Notes: generated by a model not told the origin, from the letters alone. Counted from the first letter of the stretch, positions 42,054 to 50,374 are shown. The stretch is DNA of 64,000 nucleotides from Changchengzhania lutea (GCF_006974145.1 NZ_CP039456.1:1084001-1148000); one strand, 5' to 3'. Translations and numbers: made by a program.

Positions 42054-42721
42054 TTACGGAATGCAGGGAAAGGTGCTGAACCTAATGGTCTGGATGTAAT
42101 TATCGTCTTTTCCTAATTTTAGTTTTTTACGAAGTGCGTTGATAAACACATCTATAACACCAGTATTGTAGTCAAAATGAATGTCCCAAACGCTTTCAAT
42201 AATTCGTGACCTTCGGCACACTAACCCTTTGTTACGTATTAGATATTCCAATAAGGCAAATTCTTCTTGGGTTTGGGCTATTTCTTCTTCAGATTTAAAG
42301 ACTTGATGTGTTGCAGTGTTCAGCGTGATTTCGCCAAGTTTAAAGATGGAATGTTCACCAGATTTTGGTCGCAATTGTACTTTGATTCGTTCTAATAGTT
42401 CTTCAAAATGAAAGGGCTTTTTTATATAGTCGTTAGCACCAGTTTGAAGTCCAAAAATAGTCTCGTCTAGTGTGTCTTTCGCTGTTAAAAAGATAACGGG
42501 TGTTTCTTGAAACTCCTTTCGGAATTGGCGACAGATTTCTATACCACTTATACCTGGCACCATCCAATCCAATAACAATAAATCATATTCTCCAGAAAGA
42601 GCCATTTCAAGCCCTTTTTTGCCTTCTTCGGCTATGTCCACAGCATAAGACTCTTCCTCTCTAAGCCTTGTTTGAGGAAGTTAAATATACCTGGTTCATC
42701 TTCTACTATTAAAATTCTCAT
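42054..42721 (-). pseudogene. OmpR-type response regulator gene broken by a 2-nt duplication
   Basis: The ATG at 42721 opens MRILIVEDEPGIFNFLKQGL and then leaves frame. Deleting one AG of GAGAGG near 42663 restores EEESYAVDIAEEGKKG, and the frame then runs through the phosphoacceptor Asp (LLLLDWMVPG), KKPFHFEELL and a winged-helix output domain (ICRQFRKEF, VFINALRKKLKLG). The C-terminus reads YIQTIRFSTFPCIP instead of the usual RGVGY ending, so the 3' end is also altered. No sensor kinase gene is adjacent. It is probably non-functional. Confidence 0.75.
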
Positions 42722-42749
42722 CGGGCAAAAGTTACAATTTTTAATTAAG

Positions 42750-42776
42750 TTAAGATTTGGTTTTTCTTAAGATTTG
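42750..42776. promoter_or_regulatory. Direct repeat upstream of the response regulator
   Basis: TTAAGATTTG occurs at 42750-42759 and again at 42767-42776, 17 bp apart, 29 bp before the start codon of the regulator. OmpR-family regulators bind such direct repeats, and this may be an autoregulatory site that outlived its gene. Confidence 0.5.
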
Positions 42777-43001
42777 CTTAAAAAGAGTTGCTCCTATTAG
42801 TTTAACATAACGTTTCTATAATTTTAAAGTACTTTAAGTCCAATAAATATAAATCATACAAAAAAACAGGCTTCAATTGTACTGTAAGACGAAGGTTTTA
42901 TGGGATACCTAATGCTTTCATATAAGCGCAAAATCTAAACTCTCAACAAAATCTCGAATATTGAGGAATAACCCTATTGCATGGCTATACTGAACTGGCT
43001 T

Positions 43002-43190
43002 TTATTGATTTGAACTTTCCTCAACTAGTTTCCAAGTGTCCAAAATTTGTTTCAAGCGTGATTTAAATTCTATAGAATCTTCACTTTTTTCTATTTTTTT
43101 AAAGATATCATGTAATTCTCCGCGAAGTAATGGGTATTTGTCGGATACTTTTCTAAAATCCAACCAACGTCGTGGATAGATAATTACCAC
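43002..43190 (-). pseudogene. Short open frame, possible gene remnant of unknown type
   Basis: A 62-residue frame ends LRGELHDIFKKIEKSEDSIEFKSRLKQILDTWKLVEES. The helical, charged composition looks protein-like, but the N-terminal part overlaps the AraC remnant in another frame. It may be the 3' end of a lost gene fused to that remnant. I do not recognise it. Confidence 0.3.
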
Positions 43191-43386
43191 ATTTCATCAA
43201 TACAGATTCTTCAGTATGGATTCGTAATTGTTCATTTTCCGAAACAGAATCGTATTCGCCCTCTATTATATATAAAAAACACGCTTCATTTGGCATTGGA
43301 TTTGGCTTTTTAAAAGGCGGTTTTAAAATCACTGTTTCAAACAGCATTATGCCAAATAAATCTATTGTCTTATAATCGATTATCAT
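43153..43386 (-). pseudogene. Remnant of an AraC family regulator (sensor domain only)
   Basis: The frame encodes 77 residues, MIIDYKTIDLFGIMLFETVI through CGNYLSTTLVGF. It matches the first 75 residues of the intact AraC regulator at 45698-46549 (MIIESKTFTFLGKAVFNKII, NEACFLYIIEGE, VLMKCGNYLS). The rest, including both HTH motifs, is gone. It is therefore a decayed paralogue, on the same strand as the intact copy. Confidence 0.7.
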
Positions 43387-43591
43387 TTCGTTTTATTGCA
43401 AAAATAGTGTTTGTGAGCCATTCTTTATTTTATAATTTGCCCAATAATTTGTCAATTTAGTCCATGTGTTTTTCGGTATAGCAACAACTTGTTATATAAT
43501 CAAATGTACTTTTATTAAGACGAAAGTAGATATCAGAATACCTAATGGAGAGTGAACCTATAATAAACAATATATTAATGAGTATTTACCA

Positions 43592-43623
43592 ACGCAAATA
43601 AACATTTATTATTTTATTTGCGT
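43592..43623. promoter_or_regulatory. Perfect 10-12-10 inverted repeat, probable ArsR-type operator
   Basis: ACGCAAATAA (43592-43601) and TTATTTGCGT (43614-43623) are perfect reverse complements separated by 12 bp. The site ends 48 bp before the ATG of the ArsR-type regulator at 43672. Members of that family bind AT-rich inverted repeats over their own promoter. Confidence 0.65.
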
Positions 43624-43671
43624 AACTGAATGGTTTCGCTTATATTTGTAACCGATCAATTACATGATATC

Positions 43672-44001
43672 ATGAGAAGAGACGTTTTTCAAGCCATCGC
43701 GGATCCTGTTAGAAGAGATATTATTCAGTTATTGGCAAATGAAACCCTAACAGTGAATTCAGTAGCTGATAAATTTGACGTAAGCCGTCCTGCAATTTCA
43801 AAACATTTAAAAATTCTGGAAGAGTGCGGCATAGTAAATATTACAAAACAAGGTAGGGAGCGATTTTGTCAGATTCAGCCTAAAAACCTTATCCCTGCCT
43901 TCTTATGGATAGAACAATATCAAAAACTATGGGAAGACAAATTAGGCTCTTTCGAGGATTATTTAACCAAATTACAAACTAAAAATAAAGATAATGAGTA
44001 A
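43672..44001 (+). CDS. ArsR family winged-helix repressor
   Basis: From the ATG at 43672 (MRRDVFQAIADPVRRDIIQLL) the protein is 109 residues, and the frame is open back to 43630. The winged helix reads LTVNSVADKFDVSRPAISKHLKILEECGIV, with a wing in RFCQIQPKNL. No metal-binding cysteine pair is present, as in the ArsR subgroup paired with SRPBCC proteins. The stop overlaps the following SRPBCC gene by 8 bp. An inverted repeat upstream is the likely operator. Confidence 0.92.
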   Translation: MRRDVFQAIADPVRRDIIQLLANETLTVNSVADKFDVSRPAISKHLKILEECGIVNITKQGRERFCQIQPKNLIPAFLWIEQYQKLWEDKLGSFEDYLTKLQTKNKDNE

Positions 44002-44437
44002 TTCAAACAACCGAACTGTAACCATAAAAAGAACTTTTCATGCACCTATAAAATTAGTTTGGGAAGCCTGGACACAACCTGAACATATTGCGCAATGGTG
44101 GAGTCCAAAAGGAATGGAAACGAAAGTAATTGAACACGATTTTAAAGTTGGAGGGAAATGGAAGTATGTTATGCCAATGCCAGACGGGAAAGAATTTATT
44201 GCAGAAGGCATATATTCTGAGATTGTTGAACTTGAAAAGATAATTTCATCAGCGGACTTCAAACCAATGACCGAAGGTGTAGAAATACAAGCGATGTTTG
44301 AGGGAAATGGTAATAAAACCAACTTTACTTTTAATGTTGTTCATCCTACAGAGGAATATAAAATACAACAAGAAAAAATGGGTATTATGAATGGTTGGGG
44401 CTCTGTTTTTGCAAGGTTGGAAGAGTTTCTAAAATAG
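43994..44437 (+). CDS. SRPBCC (AHSA1-type) protein
   Basis: The 147-residue protein has the AHSA1/SRPBCC fold: VTIKRTFHAPIKLVWEAWTQPEHIAQWWSPKGM, GGKWKYVMPMPDG and the C-terminal EEFLK helix. These proteins bind hydrophobic ligands in a deep cavity. It overlaps the ArsR gene by 8 bp, a pairing found in many bacteria. The likely arrangement is repressor plus effector or ligand-binding protein. The ligand is unknown. Confidence 0.9.
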   Translation: MSNSNNRTVTIKRTFHAPIKLVWEAWTQPEHIAQWWSPKGMETKVIEHDFKVGGKWKYVMPMPDGKEFIAEGIYSEIVELEKIISSADFKPMTEGVEIQAMFEGNGNKTNFTFNVVHPTEEYKIQQEKMGIMNGWGSVFARLEEFLK

Positions 44438-44462
44438 AAATAAAATAATAAATAAGACAATT

Positions 44463-44858
44463 ATGAATAAGCAAACAGGTTGGAAGCCAATTCCACTAGC
44501 TTTAAAAATACTTTTTGTGGTGTTTATTTTGTGGTCTATAGGAGCTGTCTTAAATCTTCCTAATCTATTTGAATCGGGATTACCTCTTTTTGGAATATTT
44601 GTGCATGGAATAGTTGCCAGTCTAATTGTACTGTTTTTAGATATTATTGGGCCAATCATCTTTCTATTCGGCTTATGGAATAGAAAACCATGGGCTCCGG
44701 TATGGGCCTTCTTTTACATAGGATTCTTCATTCTCAATAACACAGTTGCTTTTTTTACCGTAAGAGAACAATTGGGACTTGTGCAAATTCTTATTCCAAT
44801 CGTCGCTAGTGTTATCTTTATAATAGTCATATATACAAAAAGAAGTTATTTTAAATAA
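44463..44858 (+). CDS. Small four-helix membrane protein
   Basis: The 131-residue protein has four predicted membrane helices (ALKILFVVFILWSIGAVLNL; GIFVHGIVASLIVLFLDIIG; PVWAFFYIGFFILNNTVAFF; IPIVASVIFIIVIY). No motif is recognised. It lies 25 bp after the SRPBCC gene and is probably the third gene of the ArsR-controlled transcript. Small membrane proteins of this kind often accompany ArsR-SRPBCC pairs. Confidence 0.75.
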   Translation: MNKQTGWKPIPLALKILFVVFILWSIGAVLNLPNLFESGLPLFGIFVHGIVASLIVLFLDIIGPIIFLFGLWNRKPWAPVWAFFYIGFFILNNTVAFFTVREQLGLVQILIPIVASVIFIIVIYTKRSYFK

Positions 44859-44937
44859 AGAAGAGGTTTAGTATTTTTTTAGAATAAACAACTATTAATA
44901 TTCAATAGGATTATAAACTTTAATTTAACTAGATATT

Positions 44938-45177
44938 ATGAAAACAATGACTTGTAAACAATTAGGAGGAGCATGTGACAAAGAATTCCATGCCAATACA
45001 TTTGAAGAAATGGCTGAAATGAGTAAAAAACATGGTATGGAAATGTTCCAAAAGAAAGACGAAGCACATCTTAAGGCTATGAATGAAATGCAAGACCTGA
45101 TGAAATCACCTAAAGCAATGAATGAATGGTTTGAAAACAAAAGAAAAGAATTTAACGTCCTACCTCAGAACGACTAG
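44938..45177 (+). CDS. DUF1059-type small protein
   Basis: The 79-residue protein starts KTMTCKQLGGACDKEFHANTFEEMAEMSKKHGMEM. That is the DUF1059 signature, with two cysteines that may bind a metal or a partner. The second half is a charged helix rich in Met. It is convergent with the SRPBCC gene at 45188, with 10 bp between the stops. Function is unknown. Confidence 0.75.
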   Translation: MKTMTCKQLGGACDKEFHANTFEEMAEMSKKHGMEMFQKKDEAHLKAMNEMQDLMKSPKAMNEWFENKRKEFNVLPQND

Positions 45178-45187
45178 TAAATTTATA

Positions 45188-45622
45188 CTACACCCTCTTC
45201 CTTTCCAATATAAACTTTTCAATTCCCAGAATTCCCATATTCCCGGCTCCTTTAAATGCTTCTTTTGCCTCATTTTCGCTTTCGGGATCCTCACAATCAA
45301 AAGTCCATCTCCAATTAATCACGGCTTTACCATTTTCATCAGCCATAACCCTTGTATTTCCGACAATATTATGAATGTTAGGAATCATGCTTTGTTTAAT
45401 AAAAGTATATTTAAACTCTTTATTCTCATGATCAATCTTAAGAATTTCTTCGATTAATTCTCCTTGCTCCAGGCCGCAAACACGGGTTGTTCCTTCAAGT
45501 CTACAGCTTTTGATCATTTCAGGAAACCATTTATCTACATCTTTACCGGAACCTATTATTTCCCAAGCTTGTTCAGGTGTAACATCAATTGTACGTATTA
45601 CTTGTTGTTCAGATTTCGTCAT
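45188..45622 (-). CDS. SRPBCC family protein (polyketide cyclase-like)
   Basis: From the ATG at 45622 (MTKSEQQVIRTIDVTPEQAWEIIGSG) the protein is 144 residues; the frame is open to 45673. The domain matches polyketide cyclase/dehydrase-type SRPBCC proteins: KWFPEMIKSCRLEG, CGLEQGELIEEIL and RWTFDCEDP. It would bind a small hydrophobic ligand. It is convergent with the DUF1059 gene and lies downstream of an AraC regulator on the same strand, which probably controls it. Confidence 0.82.
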   Translation of the reverse strand: MTKSEQQVIRTIDVTPEQAWEIIGSGKDVDKWFPEMIKSCRLEGTTRVCGLEQGELIEEILKIDHENKEFKYTFIKQSMIPNIHNIVGNTRVMADENGKAVINWRWTFDCEDPESENEAKEAFKGAGNMGILGIEKFILERKRV

Positions 45623-45697
45623 TTGTAATGTTTTATTAGTTAATAATGATACAAAGATGAAAGAATAGCACAAATTAGATTTTACTTATCGGTTCAA

Positions 45698-46549
45698 TCA
45701 GTTGCCTATTTGTTCCAAACGATATTTCGATGGAGATGCGTTATATTTAGAATAAAAAGACCTTGAAAAATGGGCAGGATTATTAAAACCACAGTCATAT
45801 GCAATAGCACTGATGGGTTCAGATGAATATGTGAGCAACTCTGCAGCCCGTTCTAATTTTTTGTTTTTTATATAATGAGCAGGGTTTTGGTTATACTCCT
45901 TTTTAAATTCCCTTATGAAGGATGAACGGCTCAAAAAAGTTAGATTGGCCAACTGGTCTATTGAAATAGCAGTATAAATATGCGCATTAATTATTTCTTT
46001 TAAGTTATAAATTCTAGGTGTAAATAAATTGGAAAGGATTGAAAATACCGTTTGGTCATTTTGAGTTTTTACTAGCAAAAGAATCAATTCCTTGATCTTT
46101 AACTTTAAAATTTCATCATCTACTAATTCCTGGTTTTCAAAATAAAATAATAGACTATCAAAATATTTCTCCAGTAGTCCGTTGGCTTTTACCTTGGTCA
46201 TGTTTGGAACCACCACCTTATTGGATTGTTTCAAAAAATCTGGCAATTTGTCTGCATATATTGCTTTTAAAGTTTCAGGGTAGAAGTGGATGGTGATAAT
46301 ATTGTTCAATACATCTTTTTTTGTAACATTCACCCTCGATAGATAATTTCCGCATTTTTTTAAAACAGATTCACCTTTGGTGACCGACAGATGGCTATCT
46401 TCAGAAATCTCAATATGTTGTCCTTCCAGAACGTAAATAAAACATGCTTCTTGAATCATTTTACCTGGAAGCTCAAAAGGAGGCCTGATAATAATCTTAT
46501 TAAAAACCGCTTTGCCCAAAAATGTAAATGTTTTACTTTCTATAATCAT
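45698..46549 (-). CDS. AraC family transcriptional regulator
   Basis: The 283-residue protein has an N-terminal sensor (EACFIYVLEGQHIEISED ... ESVLKKCGNYLSRV) and two C-terminal HTHs (ISIDQLANLTFLSRSSFIREFK and ISAIAYDCGFNNPAHFSRSF, ending NASPSKYRLE). It is upstream of the SRPBCC gene on the same strand. A decayed paralogue of its first 75 residues lies at 43153-43386. Confidence 0.9.
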   Translation of the reverse strand: MIIESKTFTFLGKAVFNKIIIRPPFELPGKMIQEACFIYVLEGQHIEISEDSHLSVTKGESVLKKCGNYLSRVNVTKKDVLNNIITIHFYPETLKAIYADKLPDFLKQSNKVVVPNMTKVKANGLLEKYFDSLLFYFENQELVDDEILKLKIKELILLLVKTQNDQTVFSILSNLFTPRIYNLKEIINAHIYTAISIDQLANLTFLSRSSFIREFKKEYNQNPAHYIKNKKLERAAELLTYSSEPISAIAYDCGFNNPAHFSRSFYSKYNASPSKYRLEQIGN

Positions 46550-46592
46550 TTTTTGTACATAAACCGCTTATTATTTATTACTACAAAGCTAA

Positions 46593-46811
46593 TCATTTCC
46601 CCAACCATTTCTTTAGTAGAATAGAAAGTACGGGTAAACCCACATAAACCATATAGAGTATTAAAATAACAGTGAGAATAAAGGTCCTTAAAGGAATAGG
46701 AAGCACAATTAACCAATTTTTAAATAGCTCAAAAATGAGTGCTGTACAAGCGTAAATAGGTAACCGTGCAATAATATAAATGTCTTTATTGTTAATATAA
46801 CTAATTATGTT
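46593..46811 (-). pseudogene. Possible small membrane protein lacking a clear start
   Basis: A frame read from about 46811 gives IISYINNKDIYIIARLPIYACTALIFELFKNWLIVLP with a second helix FILTVILILYMVYVGLPVLS and a basic end KKWLGK, stopping at TGA 46593. It looks like a two-helix membrane protein but has no ATG, GTG or TTG at the right place. ATT or ATA near 46806 are the only options. Perhaps its start was lost. Confidence 0.35.
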
Positions 46812-46853
46812 TCATACAAAAACGACCATTTTCAAAATAAATTATCATTTACT

Positions 46854-46880
46854 GTAACAGTCATCTTTCCACTATGTCTA
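46854..46880 (+). promoter_or_regulatory. Predicted ECF sigma promoter (copy 1)
   Basis: GTAAC (46854-46858) and GTCTA (46876-46880) are separated by 17 bp and lie 41 bp before the ATG of the NTF2-like gene. The same two boxes with identical spacing occur before the second ECF module (50348-50374). The AAC -35 type and GTC -10 type boxes are characteristic of ECF sigma promoters. Confidence 0.7.
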
Positions 46881-46920
46881 AATTATAAAGCAAGTATATT
46901 ATTAACAAAAAATAAACTTT

Positions 46921-47406
46921 ATGATTCACAAAACACAATCAAAATTACTTACGGTCATATTATTCTGTATGACTTCAATTACTATTAACGCTCAAACAAT
47001 TAAAACAAAAAAGATGACACAAGAACAACAGAATGTATTAAACGCAATCGAAAAAATGACAGGAGCCTTTCAAAATAAAGATATTGATGGCGTTATGGCT
47101 TGTTATGAAAAAAACGCAGTAGTTGTATTCGAGCCTGAATCACCTATTTCAGATACAACCGTTTTGCGAGAAATGTTTCAAGGTATGTCAATGATCAATC
47201 CTGTATTCACTTATAGTGGACACGAAGTGTTTATAACAGGAAATATCGCAACTCATATTGCACCTTGGAAAATGACAGGAAAAGCACCAGACGGAACTGT
47301 AATCAAACAAAGTGGATTATCAGTTGCCGTTTTAAGAAAACAAGAAGACGGAAAGTGGCTAATGATATTAGACAATCCTCACGGTCAATTCTTAATGAAC
47401 AATTAA
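46921..47406 (+). CDS. Exported NTF2-like (YybH/DUF4440-type) protein of ECF module 1
   Basis: The 161-residue protein has a signal-like N-terminus (KLLTVILFCMTSITINAQ). It is followed by an NTF2-like domain: VLNAIEKMTGAFQNKDIDGVMACYEKNAVVVFEPESPI, and IATHIAPWKMTGKAPDGTVIKQSG. A second Met (KKMTQEQQ) would give a cytosolic form. It is the first gene downstream of the ECF-type promoter and lies 62 bp before the sigma factor gene, with a strong terminator between. It binds or converts an unknown small molecule. Confidence 0.85.
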   Translation: MIHKTQSKLLTVILFCMTSITINAQTIKTKKMTQEQQNVLNAIEKMTGAFQNKDIDGVMACYEKNAVVVFEPESPISDTTVLREMFQGMSMINPVFTYSGHEVFITGNIATHIAPWKMTGKAPDGTVIKQSGLSVAVLRKQEDGKWLMILDNPHGQFLMNN

Positions 47407-47418
47407 GATAATTCTGAT

Positions 47419-47454
47419 AACATTTTGCCTTTACAAAGGCAAAATGTTATTTTT
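47419..47454 (+). terminator. Strong intrinsic terminator inside ECF module 1
   Basis: AACATTTTGCCTTT and AAAGGCAAAATGTT form a perfect 14-bp stem with a minimal loop, followed by ATTTTT. It starts 13 bp after the NTF2-like stop and ends 15 bp before the sigma factor ATG. Only read-through would reach the sigma gene from the upstream promoter. Confidence 0.8.
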
Positions 47455-47468
47455 AAACAAAACACGAA

Positions 47469-48341
47469 ATGGCTAACAAATTATTTGACTTCACAACTAC
47501 AGACACTATTTTGATAGAAAAATCTCTTACAGGAAATAAGGAAGCATTGGAAAATTTGATTAAAAAACATCAAGATTGGATTTATAATATTGCTTTGACT
47601 TTTGTTGGTGACAAAGATGAAGCAGCAGATTTGACACAAGAAGTTCTAATAAAAATTGTTACAAAATTAGATTCGTTCAAACAAAAAAGCAGTTTTAAAA
47701 CTTGGGTATATCGCATTGTAAAAAACCATTTTTTGAATATGAAAAGAGGGAAATACGAAATCAATGCTCCAACATTTGAACAATTCGGACAAGGACTTGA
47801 CCAATTACCAAGCGAATCACTTTCTGACTATTCTTATGAAGTTGAAAATAAACTTTTAGTAAAAGAAGCCAAAATCAGTTGTATGAAAGGAATGCTACTA
47901 TGTCTTGACCGAGAACAACGAATGATTTATATCATTGGAGAATTATTTGAATTCAAGGACACTATTGGAAGTGATATAATGGAAATTTCAAAAGGAAATT
48001 TCAGAGTAAAACTACATAGAGCAAAAAAGCAATTATATAATTTTATGGACAATAAATGTGGTCTTATAAACAAAAGTAATCCTTGTAGGTGTTCAAGAAA
48101 AACTGCGGGGTTTATAAAAATGGGCTTTGTAGACCCAGTAAACTTACATTTTCAGAAAAAAACGATTGCCAGTATCAATAAAGTAATCGACAAGAAAGTA
48201 GAAACTTATAAAGGAGAAGTAATATCAGAATATCAAAAATTGTTTCAAGAACATCCATTTGTACAAAGTCCAGATAAATTGAAATCAATTAAAAAATTAC
48301 TCTCATCTGAAGCAATAAAAGAAACCTTTAATTTCGACTAA
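47469..48341 (+). CDS. ECF-type RNA polymerase sigma factor (copy 1)
   Basis: The 290-residue protein has sigma region 2 (ALENLIKKHQDWIYNIALTFVGDKDEAADLTQEVLIKIVTKL, then FKTWVYRIVKNHFLNMKRG) and sigma region 4 (LLCLDREQRMIYIIGELFEF ... SKGNFRVKLHRAKKQLYNF). It has a C-terminal extension of about 90 residues with NPCRCSRKT, a possible metal-binding CxC motif, and ends near the HPFVQSPDKLKSIKKLLSS block. It closely resembles the product at 50878-51756. No anti-sigma factor is encoded nearby, so the extension may regulate activity. Confidence 0.92.
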   Translation: MANKLFDFTTTDTILIEKSLTGNKEALENLIKKHQDWIYNIALTFVGDKDEAADLTQEVLIKIVTKLDSFKQKSSFKTWVYRIVKNHFLNMKRGKYEINAPTFEQFGQGLDQLPSESLSDYSYEVENKLLVKEAKISCMKGMLLCLDREQRMIYIIGELFEFKDTIGSDIMEISKGNFRVKLHRAKKQLYNFMDNKCGLINKSNPCRCSRKTAGFIKMGFVDPVNLHFQKKTIASINKVIDKKVETYKGEVISEYQKLFQEHPFVQSPDKLKSIKKLLSSEAIKETFNFD

Positions 48342-48578
48342 AATAAAGCGCGAAAGCCTAGCAAAGTATAAGTAATGGCTAAGAAAGTGCAAGCCCCAAA
48401 GTCTGTGCTTTTTTGTGTTTTTGTGCTAACCAAAAAGTAAGTGCTTATAATCTCACTGCTTTTCATATACTTAACTTGTGTAAACCATGTGCCTTAACGA
48501 ACATTAGTAAAATAGACGCCTAATTAAGACTTAAAAATATTTAAATCGAACTAATTACAGTGGTGAATAAACTATATA

Positions 48579-48897
48579 ATGACAGAATCTGAAATTTTAT
48601 TTAATAAAATAATCAATGAAATCCCGAGATGAGTTAAAGGGAAAATGTTTGGTGCTGAATGCATAAAATCTACTAATGGAAAAACCACGGCATTTTTTTG
48701 GAAAGAAAATATGGTTTTTAAACTTGACGAAAAAAGCAAAGAAAGCGCAATGAGAATTAAAGGAGCAGAAATAGGTTCGCACCTTTATGCGCCTGAAAAA
48801 AAAAATGAAAGGTTGGATTTCAATCCCAAATAATCATTCAGATAAATGGATTGAATTTACTGAAAAGGCACTTGAATATGTAAGCGGACTGAAATAA
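48579..48897 (+). pseudogene. TfoX/Sxy N-terminal-like gene with a stop and an A10 frameshift
   Basis: The ATG at 48579 gives MTESEILFNKIINEIPR, then an in-frame TGA, then VKGKMFGAECIKSTNGKTTAFFWKENMVFKLD ... LYAPEKK. Taking one A from the run of ten at 48796-48805 continues as MKGWISIPNNHSDKWIEFTE and AQEYVSGLK-like ending with TAA at 48897. Together this is a TfoX N-terminal domain-type protein of about 105 residues. Two lesions are needed, so decay is more likely than error. An intact, different TfoX-like gene is at 62970. Confidence 0.65.
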
Positions 48898-48908
48898 TAA
48901 CGAAAACC

Positions 48909-49030
48909 GTATAAAATTAATTACTAGTGGAGGCTACTCACAAAAATCCTAGCGGATTTTCTATTTGGTTTGTATTTGCTAAATTAGAAGCTTAAACAAC
49001 TCAACTAATCTTAAAGAAACACGTTGTGCG
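48909..49030. repeat. Inter-gene repeat E1
   Basis: It starts GTATAAAATTAATT and contains the hairpin AAAATCC-TAGC-GGATTTT (48943-48960), then CTATTTGGTTTGTAT, and ends near ACACGTTGTGCGTAATG. It matches E2 (50181-50275) and in part E3 (51853-51909). The three copies flank the AlkC-like gene and the second ECF module. Confidence 0.65.
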
Positions 49031-49058
49031 TAATGCTCATACTAGCTACAAAATAATA

Positions 49059-50165
49059 ATGGCAGAATTATTTAAAAATATTTACAACGAAGATTTTTTT
49101 GACAAATTCATTAAATCAGTTCAAGAAGTCATTTCAGACTTTAATAGAGAATCATTTTTAAATAGCATTTATGACAATGAATGGAATGACAGAGAATTAA
49201 AACAAAGGATGAGACATATAACTCATACTCTTAAAAGCCACTTATCGAATGATTTTAATGAAAATGCGGAAACAATATTAAATTTAATTCCTGTATTGGA
49301 GAATAACGGATTTAAACCAGATAACTTGGAATTCATATTTTTCCCTGACTTTATAGAAGTTTATGGATTAGATAATTACAACACTTCTGCTAACGCATTT
49401 GAAACCATCACTCAATTTGTCAGTTGTGAATTTGCGGTTAGACCTTTTATCATTAATAATCAAAAAGCAATGTTGAAGCAGATGTTTGATTGGTCTAATC
49501 ACAAACATCCAATGGTTAGGCGACTTGCTACGGAAGGTTGTCGACCAAGACTTCCTTGGGCAATGGCAATACCATCTTTAAAAGAGAATCCAGAACCGAT
49601 AATTCCTATTCTTGAAAATTTAAAAAATGATGTTTCGGAATCTGTAAGAAGAAGTGTAGCAAATAATCTTAATGATATTTCTAAAGACAATCCAACAAGA
49701 GTAATTAACCTTGTTAAAAGTTGGAAAGGTAAAACAAAAGAAACTGACTCATTAACCAAACACGCTTGTAGGACGCTTTTGAAACAAGGAAATTTAGAAG
49801 TAATGAAATTATTTGGTTTTGGAGCAATTGATAAAATCAAAATAACAGAATTTAAAATTATCACGCCAATTGTTAAAATTGGTGGTAATTTAGAATTCGC
49901 GTTTAATATTGTAAACACAAGTAACAAAAAATCAAAAATCCGATTAGAATATGGCCTTTATTATCAAAAAGCAAATGGCTCTTTATCGAAAAAAGTATTT
50001 AAAATAAGCGAAAAAGATTACTCTTTACAATCGATAACAAAAATTAATAGAAAGCAATCCTTTAAAATAATTACAACTCGAAAATTCCATACAGGGAAAC
50101 ACCAAGTATCTATTATAATAAACGGAACAGAATTTGAAAAAAGGGATTTTGAACTAAATGAATAA
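49059..50165 (+). CDS. AlkC-like DNA alkylation repair protein
   Basis: From the ATG at 49059 (MAELFKNIYNEDFFDKF) the protein is 368 residues; an upstream GTG at 49026 is unlikely. It is all-helical with HEAT-like repeats of the AlkC/AlkD DNA glycosylase superfamily: WSNHKHPMVRRLATEGCRPRLPWAMAI and ENLKNDVSESVRRSVANNLNDISKDNP. The C-terminal 95 residues (EFAFNIVNTSNKKSKIRLEYGLYY ...) form a beta-rich Ig-like domain that some AlkC homologues have. It excises positively charged alkylated bases such as 3-methyladenine in relatives. It is bracketed by repeats E1 and E2. Confidence 0.86.
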   Translation: MAELFKNIYNEDFFDKFIKSVQEVISDFNRESFLNSIYDNEWNDRELKQRMRHITHTLKSHLSNDFNENAETILNLIPVLENNGFKPDNLEFIFFPDFIEVYGLDNYNTSANAFETITQFVSCEFAVRPFIINNQKAMLKQMFDWSNHKHPMVRRLATEGCRPRLPWAMAIPSLKENPEPIIPILENLKNDVSESVRRSVANNLNDISKDNPTRVINLVKSWKGKTKETDSLTKHACRTLLKQGNLEVMKLFGFGAIDKIKITEFKIITPIVKIGGNLEFAFNIVNTSNKKSKIRLEYGLYYQKANGSLSKKVFKISEKDYSLQSITKINRKQSFKIITTRKFHTGKHQVSIIINGTEFEKRDFELNE

Positions 50166-50180
50166 AGACAAACTTAAGAC

Positions 50181-50325
50181 GTATAAAATTAATTGCAAGT
50201 ACAAGCCTACTTACGAATCCCGAAGCGTCGGGACTCGCGGATTTTCTTCTATTCGGTTTGTATAAGAAAGACCTAAATTATATCTCAAAAAAAGCATCCC
50301 ATCTTTTAACTGCGTATATTTTTTA
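50181..50325. repeat. Inter-gene repeat E2 with the end of an AraC gene
   Basis: It starts GTATAAAATTAATT like E1, has the hairpin TCCCGA-AGCG-TCGGGA (50218-50233) and GCGGATTTTCTTCTATTCGG as in E3. From about 50272 it also carries a near-identical copy of the 3' end of the AraC gene at 51910 (minus strand, AVKRWDAFFE tail). This looks like the right flank of an older gene replaced by the ECF module. Confidence 0.7.
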
Positions 50326-50347
50326 GGGAAGGCCACAATTCTGAACT

Positions 50348-50374
50348 GTAACGGTCACCATTTTAATGTGTCTA
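50348..50374 (+). promoter_or_regulatory. Predicted ECF sigma promoter (copy 2)
   Basis: GTAAC (50348-50352), 17 bp, then GTCTA (50370-50374), 31 bp before the ATG of the SRPBCC gene. Boxes and spacing are identical to copy 1 at 46854-46880, while the spacer and downstream gene differ. Confidence 0.7.
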
